In this document: positions 1 through 8,403 of the stretch, one piece after another
How the letters are laid out: every line of letters begins with the position of its first letter
Position numbering within the stretch: position 1 is the stretch's first letter
NCBI GenBank assembly: GCA_938002605.1
Contig: CALLAF010000043.1
Coordinates: 1-57,956, forward strand
Direction of reading: 5' to 3'
From: an uncultured Paracoccaceae bacterium
GTDB taxonomy: Bacteria; Pseudomonadota; Alphaproteobacteria; Rhodobacterales; Rhodobacteraceae
DNA length: 57,956 nt
Position numbers and translations under genes: made by a program
The notes under the pieces: model-generated
Database searches by the model: none
Seen by the model: the letters and a program-made list of their open reading frames with translations, nothing else
Told to the model about the DNA's origin: nothing

Positions 1-35
1 TCCCCAGCCTGCCACAAACAAATTGAAAATGACTT

Positions 36-281
36 CTACTCCGCAGATTTCAGGCGTTTTGTTAGATTTTCTTTTTCGCGTGCAAGAGCTTCGATTTTGG
101 TCTCGAGCAGGTCGCGCTCATTGCGCGCCTGGTCAAGACGCTCCATCCAGTATTCCGTTTCCGTCGACTGTGCATCAGCCTGATCTGTGTTGCCGAACTT
201 CCAAAGAAGCCAGCCCAAAGCAAGGCCCAAAACAAACGTGGCTGAAAGGTAAAGAAGTATTTGGATCATAGGTGTGAACAT
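36..281 (-). CDS. small membrane-anchored coiled-coil protein, unknown function
   Basis: An 81-residue protein if started at the ATG at 281, where a GGAAAA purine stretch lies just upstream. An upstream in-frame start at 335 exists but would overlap the end of the OmpA-like gene, so I prefer 281. Residues about 5-28 form one hydrophobic helix ending in GWLLWKFG, and the rest is a highly charged helix rich in E, R, K and L with coiled-coil spacing. That shape fits a single-pass inner-membrane protein with a cytoplasmic or periplasmic coiled coil. It follows the OmpA-like gene by 38 bases on the same strand, so the two are probably co-transcribed and may act together at the envelope. I do not recognise the family; the function is unassigned. 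Confidence 0.65.
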   Translation of the reverse strand: MFTPMIQILLYLSATFVLGLALGWLLWKFGNTDQADAQSTETEYWMERLDQARNERDLLETKIEALAREKENLTKRLKSAE

Positions 282-319
282 GGGTTTTCCAAACTTAAAA
301 TAGCGTTGTTGATCAGGCG

Positions 320-1222
320 TTAGCCCTGCTTCCAATCAAAGATAATCCGTTGATTTTGGGTTTGCTCTTCGTCCGTGCTGGGCTCTCGGTCGCCAAAACC
401 AACCGGGCGCATGGCCTGCATCGGTACGCCGCGCTCAGCAAGAAAATCAACTACGGCTTTGGCCTGCGCATCACTAAGCAACAGGTTGCTCGCGAAATCA
501 TCCGCGCCATCAGTGTGTCCTTCAACCCCTAGCATCAGACCATCGCCCGCGCAGTCAATTGCGACCATCGCGATTTGTTCAAGCAACAAGACAGAATCTT
601 CGGTAAATGCGCTGTCAGTTTCAAAACTGACCTGCGTTCCTGCAAGCAGCGCATCTGTCTGTTCTTGGCAGGTTGCCACGACGCTCATACTTGATGGGCT
701 TGCGCTCGCCATCAGGTCAGAAATCACATCGTCGCGCTTTTCAAGCGCATCGCTGAGGTCGGTGTTTTCGCTTGTCAAAGCCGATACCTGACTTTCAAGT
801 TCCGCGATCGCAGTTGCTACGTCGGTTGTGCTTTCAGCCTCAAGCAGTTGCGCGACCTGTTGTTGCGCGTCAACAAGCTCTGAATCAGACTCGGACAAGC
901 GCGTTTCTAGATCGGTGATCCGTTGGATCGCTTCTGCGTTTTCGTTCGTAAGCGATTCGATTGTCGCTTGTGATGCGGCCGCGTCTTGCGTTTGCGCCTC
1001 TAAAGCCGCCATGCGGTCAGTCAGTTCACCGTTTGCAGCAACCAAAGCAAGGTTTTCGGCCGACTGCTCATCCAGCGCTGCACGTGCGGCTTCAAGCGCA
1101 TCGCTTTCGGCTTGCAGCGTCTCTGATAGGTCAGGGTTGCCAGACAATGGTAAAGTCTGCGTAGCCGAAAAAACGGTGAGCCCCGTTAGTGCGACAACGC
1201 CCGCCACTAGTACCAATTTCAT
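320..1222 (-). CDS. OmpA-family protein with long coiled coil
   Basis: A 300-residue exported protein. The first ~25 residues are a signal peptide or uncleaved anchor. Residues about 35-175 are a heptad-rich, Ala/Glu/Gln/Leu-rich coiled coil. Residues about 185-298 resemble an OmpA/MotB C-terminal domain: they contain the VEGHTDG motif, followed by LSDAQAKAVVDFL and a final QNQRIIF that matches the usual N-x-R-V/I-x-F ending. Such domains bind peptidoglycan diaminopimelate, so the protein probably tethers something in the periplasm to the cell wall. The ATG at 1222 has a GGGAG ribosome site eight bases upstream. The two cysteines (CQEQ and DCAG) could form a disulfide within the OmpA domain. 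The precise role is unknown; the coiled-coil plus OmpA layout is seen in cell-division and envelope-stability proteins. Confidence 0.8.
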   Translation of the reverse strand: MKLVLVAGVVALTGLTVFSATQTLPLSGNPDLSETLQAESDALEAARAALDEQSAENLALVAANGELTDRMAALEAQTQDAAASQATIESLTNENAEAIQRITDLETRLSESDSELVDAQQQVAQLLEAESTTDVATAIAELESQVSALTSENTDLSDALEKRDDVISDLMASASPSSMSVVATCQEQTDALLAGTQVSFETDSAFTEDSVLLLEQIAMVAIDCAGDGLMLGVEGHTDGADDFASNLLLSDAQAKAVVDFLAERGVPMQAMRPVGFGDREPSTDEEQTQNQRIIFDWKQG

Positions 1223-1394
1223 TCTATAACTCCCAATTTACTACCGTTCGTAGAACGCGCAAGGACGTGGCCCGCTGATGATTCACAAATCCACGTTATC
1301 TAAAAAGCGTCTATTATCGAAGAACTTGGCCAAAGTGTGACTGACCGTACGTCAAAGGCTGATCGGTGCGGTGAATAGCGCAAAAGTTATCAAC
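1223..1394. other. control region of the OmpA-like gene
   Basis: 172 bases between the cytochrome stop and the OmpA-like start hold no gene that I can support. A GGGAG ribosome site precedes the ompA-like start. No complete promoter could be placed. Confidence 0.4.
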
Positions 1395-2036
1395 TTAGTT
1401 TGTATCTATAGGGCAAGGTTGACCGGCGACGCCCCAGATCAGAACGTCGTCAACATGTGCTTGTAATGAATAGGGGGCTGGTTCGCGCCCGCCGCCGGGG
1501 TTCCAGCCCCACAGCACAAAACCGTAATGCCCAGCGTCATCAACCAAATGTTCCGCAAGCCCCATCCAATCACGGCCGCCGTTCCGGTCAGGGTCTGACA
1601 ATTGGGCGCAGATCTCGGCAGGGGTTTTGCCGAACCATTCAAATTCAACTGGCGCAAGCTGCCAATCCAGCCCAGCACGCGGCGGGGCATGCGGGGCGCT
1701 GCGTAGATCTGTGGACGTGCGGTGACAGGTCGAACAGATCAAAGTTTCTACGCCAATGCGGCTTTGGCCTGCGTTGATATTCATCCCATGTGGCCGTGCA
1801 GGACCATCACTGCCCCCATACCACATAGGAACGTTATTTGGTCCTGTATGGCAATTTGCACAACGCGGATGGCTGACGACCTCATAGACGCGATCAAACG
1901 CAGCAAGCCCTTCGGCCAGTGTGACAGAGCCAGCCGCGGGCGCCGAAATTGTCGCAGGTGCATCACCTTCAGCCCAAGACATCGTGGCTAGAATACACAT
2001 AAAAACAGGCACAAAAGTGCGGAATAGAGACTGCAT
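1395..2036 (-). CDS. di-haem c-type cytochrome, probable partner of the IorAB dehydrogenase
   Basis: A 213-residue secreted protein. It has a Sec signal peptide (residues 1-22, ending in SWAEG) and two c-type haem sites, CANCH near residue 58 and CSTCH near residue 101. The second half contains several Trp/Gly-rich segments but no further haem motif. It starts 11 bases after the stop of the molybdenum-hydroxylase large subunit at 2048 and runs in the same direction. Dehydrogenases of the isoquinoline 1-oxidoreductase type often pass electrons to an adjacent periplasmic cytochrome c, so I infer that role here. It is not a classic single-haem class I cytochrome. The haem sites are seen directly; the partner role is inference from spacing. 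Confidence 0.8.
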   Translation of the reverse strand: MQSLFRTFVPVFMCILATMSWAEGDAPATISAPAAGSVTLAEGLAAFDRVYEVVSHPRCANCHTGPNNVPMWYGGSDGPARPHGMNINAGQSRIGVETLICSTCHRTSTDLRSAPHAPPRAGLDWQLAPVEFEWFGKTPAEICAQLSDPDRNGGRDWMGLAEHLVDDAGHYGFVLWGWNPGGGREPAPYSLQAHVDDVLIWGVAGQPCPIDTN

Positions 2037-2047
2037 CTACCGGTTCC

Positions 2048-4291
2048 TTAAACGAAATCAATATGCTTATTGAACGGCAATTCCCGTATTCGCTGCCCGG
2101 TCGCTGCAAAAATCGCATTGCCCAAGGCCGGGGCCGCAGGGGGGACGGGTGGCTCTCCAAAACCTTTGATCTTCGGGTTGTTCTCAAGCGCGGTGAAATG
2201 GACTTTGGGGGCTTGATAAAGCCGCATCGCCTCGTGGTCATGATAGTTGCTTTGCTGCGCCATCCCATCTGAATATGTGATTTCGCAATTCATAGCATGC
2301 CCCAGCCCAAACAGCGTGCCGCCCTGCGCAAGGTTTTCAAGGTTCACCGGGTCAATCACCTGACCCACATCAGCGGCAACCCAAACTTCATCTAATCGGA
2401 TACCCCGTTCAGTTTGTGTAACTTCAACAATCGTTGCGACAGGGACCCCAAAGGAAAACACATAGGCGACACCGCGCCCACGCCCAGCCCCCAGATCATG
2501 TCCATTCCAGCCACACATTTCACCCACGGTTTCCAGCACTTTGACCGAGACATCATGCCCCATCAGCCGAATGCGTTCCATCAGCGGGTCAGCCCCCGCC
2601 GCATGGATCGTTTCATCAAGCAGCGTGTCATAAATAAATCCGTTTGGTGCTGCGCCAACTGACCGCCACGACGATACGGGGGCAAGCCCAGTTTCCTTAT
2701 AGGACCGTACCCGAATATTGGGCAGGTTAAGGTTAGGATAATCCCATGCCCCTTCATGCAATTGCGTATCCGGGCCGGGTAGGCTGAACCCCAGGCGCGA
2801 TATCTGCGAGGTCATCACCGATTGCCCCGCAATTTGCACATCAAGCGAGGTGACTTTACCGTTCTCGTGCTTGCCAATGCCGCGTCCCATGGTGATATGG
2901 CGCGGAAAGTCATGGGCGAAATCTTCTTCGCGCGAATAGGTCATTTTGACCGGCGTGCCGGGCATCTTTACGGCAATTTCAGCAGCTTGTTTTAGGAAGT
3001 CGAATTCTAACCGATGCCCAAAGCTGCCACCAATGAACTGATTGTGTAGGTGCACGTTGTCCTCGTTCACGCCAGTGATTTTGGCGACCATATCTACGGC
3101 GAACATTTGCAATTGGTGTCCTGTCCAGATGTCAACGCGGTCATCGGACACTAAAATCGTTGCGTTCAAAGGCTCTAGTGGCGCATGGGCGACGTAAGGG
3201 GACCTGTATTCCGCGATCACTTCTGCACCGGGCGCTGCGTCCACATCGCCAATATTACGGGCTTCGGCGTTCACCTTGTCATCCGTGAAGGCCGCGGAAA
3301 GTGTGGCCCAATGCGCGTCTTGTTCTGGCGGGTAGCCAGCTGTGCCCCATTCACAGGTAACCGCATTTGCAGCTTGAATGGCGGTCCATGTGTTATTGGC
3401 GACAACGGCGATGCCGCCCGTGATTTCAAAGACGTCTGAAATGCCGTCCATTGCAAGCGCCGCCGTGGCATCATAGCTGATCAATGAACCGCCTTGACGG
3501 GGGTTCACCTTGACCGTCGCAAACAGCAGCCCCTCCGTTTTATAGTCGATACCGTAAGGCAAGGTGCCCGTTGACTTGGCGATAATATCGACGCGCTCCA
3601 TCGGTTTGCCCAGAATACGCCATTGCGATGGATCGCGTAGCGGTACATCTGTCACGGGCTCTATTTGGGCAGCCGCTGCTGCCAGTGATGTGTAGCTCAG
3701 TGCCGTGCCGTCAGGCAGTAAAACCGCACCATTCTCTGTGCGTAAATCCCCAATTGGCACGCCCGTCTGTTGCGATGCTGCGGCTTTAAGCGTTTCGCGT
3801 GCGACGGCCCCCGCTTCGCGTAATTTATCATAACTGTCAGGCATGGCAGAGGACCCGCCAGTTCCCATGATCGGCAAGGCAGCACGCACGACACCGCCTG
3901 CAAAACGCCGCGCCCCTTCGGCGACTTTCCCATAATCATATTGCGGAAATGGCACCATTGCGTCGGTAAGCGCGCCATTCATATAGGCTTTGTCGGGCAT
4001 GCCGAAACTGATTTCAACCTGATCTAGTTCAATATCCAACTCTTCCGCGATCAAGGCCGCCTGCGCGGAAAAGACACCCTGACCCTTGTCGGCGAGTGGC
4101 GCGATGAACGTTACTTTTTCAGCGTCAACAATGACCCAAGGATTAAAGCTCGCGGCGCCCTCAGGTAGCGCAGCAAGGTTTGGATTTTCAAACGGCACTT
4201 TGGCACGGTAAACCCCAAAGGCAACGCCGCCAGCAACCGTGGCTGATCCAATCAAAAACGTGCGACGGGTGAGCGTGCGTAGTTTGCCCAT
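2048..4291 (-). CDS. molybdopterin-binding large subunit, isoquinoline 1-oxidoreductase (IorB) type
   Basis: About 747 residues, the usual length for the IorB-type large subunit of aldehyde oxidase/xanthine dehydrogenase-family enzymes. The N-terminus carries a twin-arginine signal ([15 protein letters not shown]), so the folded enzyme is exported with its small subunit. The C-terminus has [23 protein letters not shown], where the Glu of GEPP is the expected catalytic base near the Mo centre. Internal Gly-rich segments such as [12 protein letters not shown] match the molybdopterin-cytosine-dinucleotide contacts. The substrate is unknown: relatives oxidise N-heterocycles, aldehydes or nicotinate. 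I chose the ATG at 4291; a TTG lies at 4294, directly after the iorA stop, and an AGGGGG ribosome site is upstream of both. Operon order is iorA, iorB, cytochrome. Confidence 0.87.
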   Translation of the reverse strand: MGKLRTLTRRTFLIGSATVAGGVAFGVYRAKVPFENPNLAALPEGAASFNPWVIVDAEKVTFIAPLADKGQGVFSAQAALIAEELDIELDQVEISFGMPDKAYMNGALTDAMVPFPQYDYGKVAEGARRFAGGVVRAALPIMGTGGSSAMPDSYDKLREAGAVARETLKAAASQQTGVPIGDLRTENGAVLLPDGTALSYTSLAAAAAQIEPVTDVPLRDPSQWRILGKPMERVDIIAKSTGTLPYGIDYKTEGLLFATVKVNPRQGGSLISYDATAALAMDGISDVFEITGGIAVVANNTWTAIQAANAVTCEWGTAGYPPEQDAHWATLSAAFTDDKVNAEARNIGDVDAAPGAEVIAEYRSPYVAHAPLEPLNATILVSDDRVDIWTGHQLQMFAVDMVAKITGVNEDNVHLHNQFIGGSFGHRLEFDFLKQAAEIAVKMPGTPVKMTYSREEDFAHDFPRHITMGRGIGKHENGKVTSLDVQIAGQSVMTSQISRLGFSLPGPDTQLHEGAWDYPNLNLPNIRVRSYKETGLAPVSSWRSVGAAPNGFIYDTLLDETIHAAGADPLMERIRLMGHDVSVKVLETVGEMCGWNGHDLGAGRGRGVAYVFSFGVPVATIVEVTQTERGIRLDEVWVAADVGQVIDPVNLENLAQGGTLFGLGHAMNCEITYSDGMAQQSNYHDHEAMRLYQAPKVHFTALENNPKIKGFGEPPVPPAAPALGNAIFAATGQRIRELPFNKHIDFV

Positions 4292-4294
4292 CAA

Positions 4295-4759
4295 TCAAGC
4301 CCCCTGCTTTTGAATGGCCAGCCGGATCGCTTCGCGTATGCGCGGATAGGTCCCGCAGCGACACAAATTTCCTGACATCACAGCATCGATTTCATCGTCG
4401 CTTGGGTTGGGATTATTCGCCAACATCGATGCCGCCTGCATAATCTGCCCTGACTGGCAGTAACCACATTGCGCAACTTGCGTTTCGATCCACGCTTCTT
4501 GTACCGGGTGTTGTGCTTCAGGCGTGCCCAAACCCTCAATCGTGGTGATTTCAGCCCCGTCTAATTCGTAGGCGCGCACCTGACACGACCGCACGGCCAT
4601 CCCATCCATATGCACGGTGCAGACGCCACATTGCGCGATGCCACAGCCGTATTTGGTGCCCGTCAGCCCGATTTCGTCGCGAAGTATCCACAACAAGGGC
4701 ATATCCTCTGGGACGTCCACGGACCGCTCTGTTCCGTTCACGATAAAGCTTGCTTGCAT
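4295..4759 (-). CDS. 2Fe-2S small subunit, isoquinoline 1-oxidoreductase (IorA) type
   Basis: A 154-residue two-cluster iron-sulfur subunit. The N-terminal plant-ferredoxin-like domain has CGIAQCGVC followed by a fourth Cys at SCQV. The C-terminal four-helix domain has CGYC and CRC, the normal eight-cysteine set of this family. It carries electrons from the molybdenum site of the large subunit toward the cytochrome. The start at 4759 gives the standard N-terminus (MQASFIVNG); the longer reading from 4825 adds unrelated sequence. It has no signal of its own and is probably carried out of the cell by the Tat signal of the large subunit. It starts 76 bases after the permease gene at 4836, in a gap that contains an inverted repeat, so it may have its own promoter or read through from the cobalamin operon. 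Confidence 0.87.
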   Translation of the reverse strand: MQASFIVNGTERSVDVPEDMPLLWILRDEIGLTGTKYGCGIAQCGVCTVHMDGMAVRSCQVRAYELDGAEITTIEGLGTPEAQHPVQEAWIETQVAQCGYCQSGQIMQAASMLANNPNPSDDEIDAVMSGNLCRCGTYPRIREAIRLAIQKQGA

Positions 4760-4789
4760 GGTGATCTTTGCCCCTAGCTGACTGCATCC

Positions 4790-4806
4790 TGTGTATAGGC
4801 TACACA
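4790..4806 (-). promoter_or_regulatory. interrupted palindrome upstream of iorA
   Basis: TGTGTA and TACACA are separated by five bases, giving a 17-base interrupted palindrome 31-47 bases upstream of the iorA start. A TATAGT sequence lies next to it. It could be an operator or a small RNA hairpin in the spacer between the transporter and the oxidoreductase genes. No matching second copy was seen, so the call is tentative. Confidence 0.3.
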
Positions 4807-4835
4807 CTATAGGGAAGAAATCCACTCAGCGCATT

Positions 4836-5885
4836 TTAGGTCCGGCGTTTTAGGAGCCAAACAAAGAATATCCCGCCAATCAGCCCCGTGACAATCCCAA
4901 TCGGCATATCGTCAGGGGCCATGATCGTGCGTGCAATGATGTCCGCCCAGACAAGGAACACCGCTCCGCAAAGCGCAGAGATTGGCAAAAGCCGCCGGTA
5001 ATCACCGCCCACCAAAAGGCGCACGATATGCGGGACCATAAGCCCAACAAACCCAATAATGCCTGAAAACGCGACCATGACCCCCGTGATCAATGCCCCG
5101 ATCACAAAGATCGTTAGCCGAAAACGTGCAACCGGAATGCCCAAGGTCGTCGCAGTTTCATCGCCAATGGTCATCGCGTTGAGCGTATCGGATTTACGCC
5201 AAAGATATGCGCCGCAACCAAATAGAATCACGGTTGGGTAGATCAGTTGATCCCATTGAGCGAGACCAAGTCCCCCCAACATCCAAAACACCACGGTATG
5301 TGTAGCCCTTGGGTCGCCTAAGAAAATCAACACATTGGCCGCAGACATCACGATGAATGAAACCGCGACACCTGCGAGCACCAATCTGTCAGCGCTGGTC
5401 GCAGAAGCAAATTGCGAGACGGCAAGAACGATCAACGTCGCCCCAAGCGCGCCAACGAAAGCGAGTAAAGGCACAGTGAGCAATCCGAGAAACAAGCCAG
5501 TATGCAGCAGTGCCAAAATAGCCCCGAAGGCACCGCCAGCCGAGATCCCCAATAGATGCGGATCGGCCAAAGGATTGCGGGTTACGGCTTGCAAGCTTGC
5601 GCCAACCATCGCCAAACCCGCACCCACAAGGCTCGCAAGGATCGCCCGTGGGAACCGAATATCCCACACGATAGCTTCGCGGCCACGCGACCAGTCTTGA
5701 GGTATTGTGTTTGGCGCGATTTTATTGATCAAAACGCCCCAAACTGTTTCAAGGGGGACAGCGATCGCCCCGACGCTCACAGCCATCGCGAATGACACCA
5801 ATAGGGTAAAAACCCCAATAGTACCGAAAATCCAAAGCCCATAAGGTTTGGATTTTTTGGCGGACGATTGCTGTGGCGTCATCAT
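4836..5885 (-). CDS. FecCD/BtuC-family ABC transporter permease, probably cobalamin
   Basis: A 349-residue permease with about ten hydrophobic helices. It carries the family hallmarks WDIRFPRAILASLVGAGLA, QAVTRNPLADPHLLG and the late FVGLMVPHIVRLLVG coupling segment that contacts the ATPase. Family members move cobalamin, haem or ferric siderophores across the inner membrane. Here the cobalamin riboswitch at the head of the operon argues for cobalamin or a cobamide precursor. It is the last transporter gene in the order DUF1636, ATPase, binding protein, permease, and starts six bases after the binding-protein stop. The substrate is inferred from the riboswitch; sequence alone would also allow a siderophore. 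Confidence 0.87.
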   Translation of the reverse strand: MMTPQQSSAKKSKPYGLWIFGTIGVFTLLVSFAMAVSVGAIAVPLETVWGVLINKIAPNTIPQDWSRGREAIVWDIRFPRAILASLVGAGLAMVGASLQAVTRNPLADPHLLGISAGGAFGAILALLHTGLFLGLLTVPLLAFVGALGATLIVLAVSQFASATSADRLVLAGVAVSFIVMSAANVLIFLGDPRATHTVVFWMLGGLGLAQWDQLIYPTVILFGCGAYLWRKSDTLNAMTIGDETATTLGIPVARFRLTIFVIGALITGVMVAFSGIIGFVGLMVPHIVRLLVGGDYRRLLPISALCGAVFLVWADIIARTIMAPDDMPIGIVTGLIGGIFFVWLLKRRT

Positions 5886-5891
5886 TTCAAA

Positions 5892-6830
5892 TCACTCTGC
5901 GCGGAATGCAGCGGCAAGCGTTTTGATGGCGGCGATATTGCGTGGACCGGGTGTCGCTTCGACATATTCAAGCACAACAAAGCGGTCGTTGCGCACAGCG
6001 TCGATATCCGCAAAGGCAGGATTCGACATCATGAATGCGCGTTTCTGGTCCGCTGTGACTTCGCCATAGTTCACGATCACGATGACTTCGGGGTTACGTT
6101 CGACCACGGCTTCCCAGCCCACGGTTGCCCAGCTTTTACCAAGGTCGTTCATGATGTTGGTGCCGCCAGCCGCTTCGATCAGCGCGTTTGGCATGGCGTA
6201 TTGACCCGCAGTAAACGGCACATCTTCGCCGCTGTCATAGACAAATACGCGCGGGGCAACATCAAGCGCGGGTTGCGTTTCAAGGAACGCCGCCAGTTCA
6301 GCTTCATAGCCTGCAATCAAGGTTTCGGCATGCTCGGAGACATCAAAAATTGCCCCGAGATTACGCAGGTCGTTGTACATGTCCGCCATTGAGGCTGCGT
6401 CCTTTTCACCGATGTGAATGCAGCTTTCGGTCAGTTCATAAACTTGGATGCCAAAAGGTTCCAATGTTTCGGGCGTTACTTCGCCGCCCACCCTCATGCC
6501 ATAGTTCCAACCCGCAAAGTAGAAATCAGCGTCAGCGCCAATCAGCACTTCTTTGGATGGGTACTGTGATGACAGTTCAGGCAGTTCTTCAATGCCGGCG
6601 GTCATGTCTTCATCCAGCGTTTTCCAGCCCGAAATGCCTGTGTAGCCGACCATGCGATCCGCAAGCCCAAGCACCAGCATCATTTCAGTCAGGTTAACGT
6701 CATTAGAAATCGCGGCCTGTGGCGGCGTATCAAATGTGACCTCGCGGTTGCAGCTTTGCACCGTCGTTTGTGCCGCTGCGGCGCCAGCAATGGCAAGTGC
6801 TGCCAAAGTGGTCAGAGTGAGTTTCATCAT
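5892..6830 (-). CDS. periplasmic cobalamin/metal-chelate binding protein (BtuF/FepB superfamily)
   Basis: A 312-residue substrate-binding protein with a clear Sec signal peptide (residues 1-21, cut after AAAAQ). The mature part has two lobes joined by a long helix, as in cluster A-III binding proteins, with segments such as DVNLTEMMLVLGLADRMVG and a late NPEVIVIVNYG. It delivers the substrate to the permease encoded next. The gene overlaps the ATPase stop by four bases, which supports translational coupling. Three cysteines are seen (in SCNREV near the mature N-terminus, SCI, and none strictly paired), so no lipobox is present and the protein should be soluble. Cobalamin is favoured because of the upstream riboswitch; haem or siderophore is possible, and the nearby hmu operon lacks its own binding protein. 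Confidence 0.85.
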   Translation of the reverse strand: MMKLTLTTLAALAIAGAAAAQTTVQSCNREVTFDTPPQAAISNDVNLTEMMLVLGLADRMVGYTGISGWKTLDEDMTAGIEELPELSSQYPSKEVLIGADADFYFAGWNYGMRVGGEVTPETLEPFGIQVYELTESCIHIGEKDAASMADMYNDLRNLGAIFDVSEHAETLIAGYEAELAAFLETQPALDVAPRVFVYDSGEDVPFTAGQYAMPNALIEAAGGTNIMNDLGKSWATVGWEAVVERNPEVIVIVNYGEVTADQKRAFMMSNPAFADIDAVRNDRFVVLEYVEATPGPRNIAAIKTLAAAFRAE

Positions 6831-7624
6831 TGAGATCCTGTTTCGTTTGGAAGTGAAAATGAAAAATGGGATGCCCCGCTGGGGGCAAGCTGTTCGCGTT
6901 GCGCAGCAACCCGAAATGTCCGGGCGACAAGGCTATCGGTCAAAAGCGATTGCGGCGGGCCAAACCCTTGTGGTTGCCCGTCTTTGAGCACCAGAACATC
7001 GTCGCAAAGCCCAGCGGCCATATTAAGATCGTGCAAAGACACCACGATGGTCAGGCCAAGATTTTGGATCAGTGACACGACCTCTAGCTGGTGACGCACG
7101 TCCAAATGGTTTGTCGGCTCATCAAGGATTAATACCTGCGGTTCTTGGGCCAAGGCCCGCGCGACCATCACCCGTTGCCGTTCCCCGCCTGACAATGTCC
7201 CGAAATTGCGATCTGCAAGTTGATCTAAGCCGAGCTTTTCTAAGACAGCCTGCACGATTTGTTCGTCCCCCGCCCCGGAGGCCGAGAAACCAGACCAATG
7301 GGGTGTGCGGCCGAGGCGCACAATTTCGCGGACGGTCAGCCCAAACGCAGAGGCCTGTTCTTGCAGCACCGCAGCAATCCGTTTTGCGCAATCACGCGGG
7401 TTCATTGCCCAGATGTCTTGACCGCCAACGCACACTTGGCCCGTTTGCGGTTTTTGGAATCGATATAAAAGCCGTAGTAGGGTCGATTTACCTGCGCCAT
7501 TCGGCCCGACCACCCCCAATACGCGCCCTGCTGCCACGTGAAAACTGGTGGGGTGCAAGACAGGTTGAGTCGCTTTGGCGGGGGCCCAGCTGACGCCTTG
7601 CACATCAAGATCAGCGGCGATCAT
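6827..7624 (-). CDS. ABC transporter ATPase, BtuD/FecE type
   Basis: A 265-residue ATP-binding subunit. Visible motifs are Walker A GPNGAGKSTLL (near residue 40), the signature LSGGERQRVMVARAL, Walker B VLILDEPTNHLD and the switch histidine in VVSLHDLNMA. These are all intact, so the protein should be active. It powers import of the substrate held by the binding protein encoded next, at the cytoplasmic face of the permease. The start overlaps the DUF1636 stop by four bases, and its own stop overlaps the binding-protein start. The first residues (MIAADLDVQGVSWAPAK) are normal for the family. Order and riboswitch control point to cobalamin. Confidence 0.88.
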   Translation of the reverse strand: MIAADLDVQGVSWAPAKATQPVLHPTSFHVAAGRVLGVVGPNGAGKSTLLRLLYRFQKPQTGQVCVGGQDIWAMNPRDCAKRIAAVLQEQASAFGLTVREIVRLGRTPHWSGFSASGAGDEQIVQAVLEKLGLDQLADRNFGTLSGGERQRVMVARALAQEPQVLILDEPTNHLDVRHQLEVVSLIQNLGLTIVVSLHDLNMAAGLCDDVLVLKDGQPQGFGPPQSLLTDSLVARTFRVAAQREQLAPSGASHFSFSLPNETGSQ

Positions 7625-8028
7625 GACGCGCGCACATCGCTGGCTTCCATCGCGATTATCGCCGAAGGCACGCGTGCCAACGTAGATTTACGCAGCTTGC
7701 CCGGGCGATCCACAGAGGAACACCAGCCATCGTGCAAATATGCATATTGCCGGGCAAAGGCGACCAGATCATCCACATCGGTGGCAGGGTCAATATCGCC
7801 AAACAGATAGGTCGCTTTGCGGCTACCGTGATAGGCAACGGTGCAGGGCCGATCACAGCCCGCCATGCAGGCCACGCCCGAAACTTCAAAATTCTCTGGA
7901 AGAGTATCCCCTGCGGCTGCAATCGCTGCGCGCAATTTTTCAATCAAATCAAAGCCGGGTTTGCACTGGGTGCTCTTGTGCTTGCACGACGTGCAAACCG
8001 TAATTTGGTGGTGTCTTTGCCTGTCCAT
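7621..8028 (-). CDS. DUF1636 (COG5469) predicted metal-binding protein
   Basis: A 135-residue protein of the thioredoxin-like [2Fe-2S]-ferredoxin shape. It has CTSC near residue 12 and a second cluster CMAGCDRPC near residue 55, a spacing that suits a metal or iron-sulfur site. The start at 8028 has a GGAGGG ribosome site six bases upstream. Proteins of this family are known to sit beside cobalamin or cobalt transport genes in alphaproteobacteria, and here it is the first gene after a cobalamin riboswitch and overlaps the ATPase start by four bases. The biochemical role is not known: handling of cobalt or of the imported corrinoid is a reasonable guess, not shown by the sequence. Confidence 0.85.
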   Translation of the reverse strand: MDRQRHHQITVCTSCKHKSTQCKPGFDLIEKLRAAIAAAGDTLPENFEVSGVACMAGCDRPCTVAYHGSRKATYLFGDIDPATDVDDLVAFARQYAYLHDGWCSSVDRPGKLRKSTLARVPSAIIAMEASDVRAS

Positions 8029-8160
8029 ATCGCCCTCCGCGATGAAGCAGGGTGCAGGACAGACATGTGTTTAAGCACGGGGATTTCCGTGTTGCCATCA
8101 TAGTCTCCGATCCAGACACCCCGTCCGGGTTGAGTTGCAGTAACGGCATAAATGCCGCCT

Positions 8161-8348
8161 GATGGCAGGTCTCCTGACTTGCGGGTCAGCGTTTTCCCGA
8201 ACCTTCCCGAGCCAAAGGCTCAGTGGTGTTCACCGGGGTCACTCACCGCTCACAGTTGCGGGGGCAGTCACGGATTCAGCGCGTTTTCGCTCTTCCTCAC
8301 CGTATTCCCTTTTCATTCCAACCGCATGCTCGACGGCTGGAAACCATC
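8161..8348 (-). promoter_or_regulatory. cobalamin (adenosylcobalamin-type) riboswitch
   Basis: Read on the minus strand, the conserved parts occur in order. P1 is formed by GATGG (8344-8348) pairing with CCATC (8161-8165). Then come AAAAGGGAA, the core CTGCCCCCGCAACTGT, the CCACTG segment, GGGAAGG and the B12 box AGTCAGGAGACCTGCC (about 8164-8179). All hallmarks of the class are intact. It lies 132 bases upstream of the DUF1636 start, so vitamin B12 should repress the DUF1636-transporter operon. A TTGACG hexamer at 8378-8383 could be the -35 element. A short hairpin (8144-8157) after the aptamer lacks a U-tract, which suggests control of translation rather than termination. Confidence 0.95.
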
Positions 8349-8403
8349 GCGGTTTTTCTGAAAGGTTTGTTGAGGTGCGTCAAGGTTAAAAAGCCATTTA
8401 GCG

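Noticed and set aside
828-1229. Long Ser/Ala/Cys-rich frame on the plus strand
   Set aside because: Antisense shadow of the OmpA-like coiled-coil gene; codon and residue bias are not those of a real protein.
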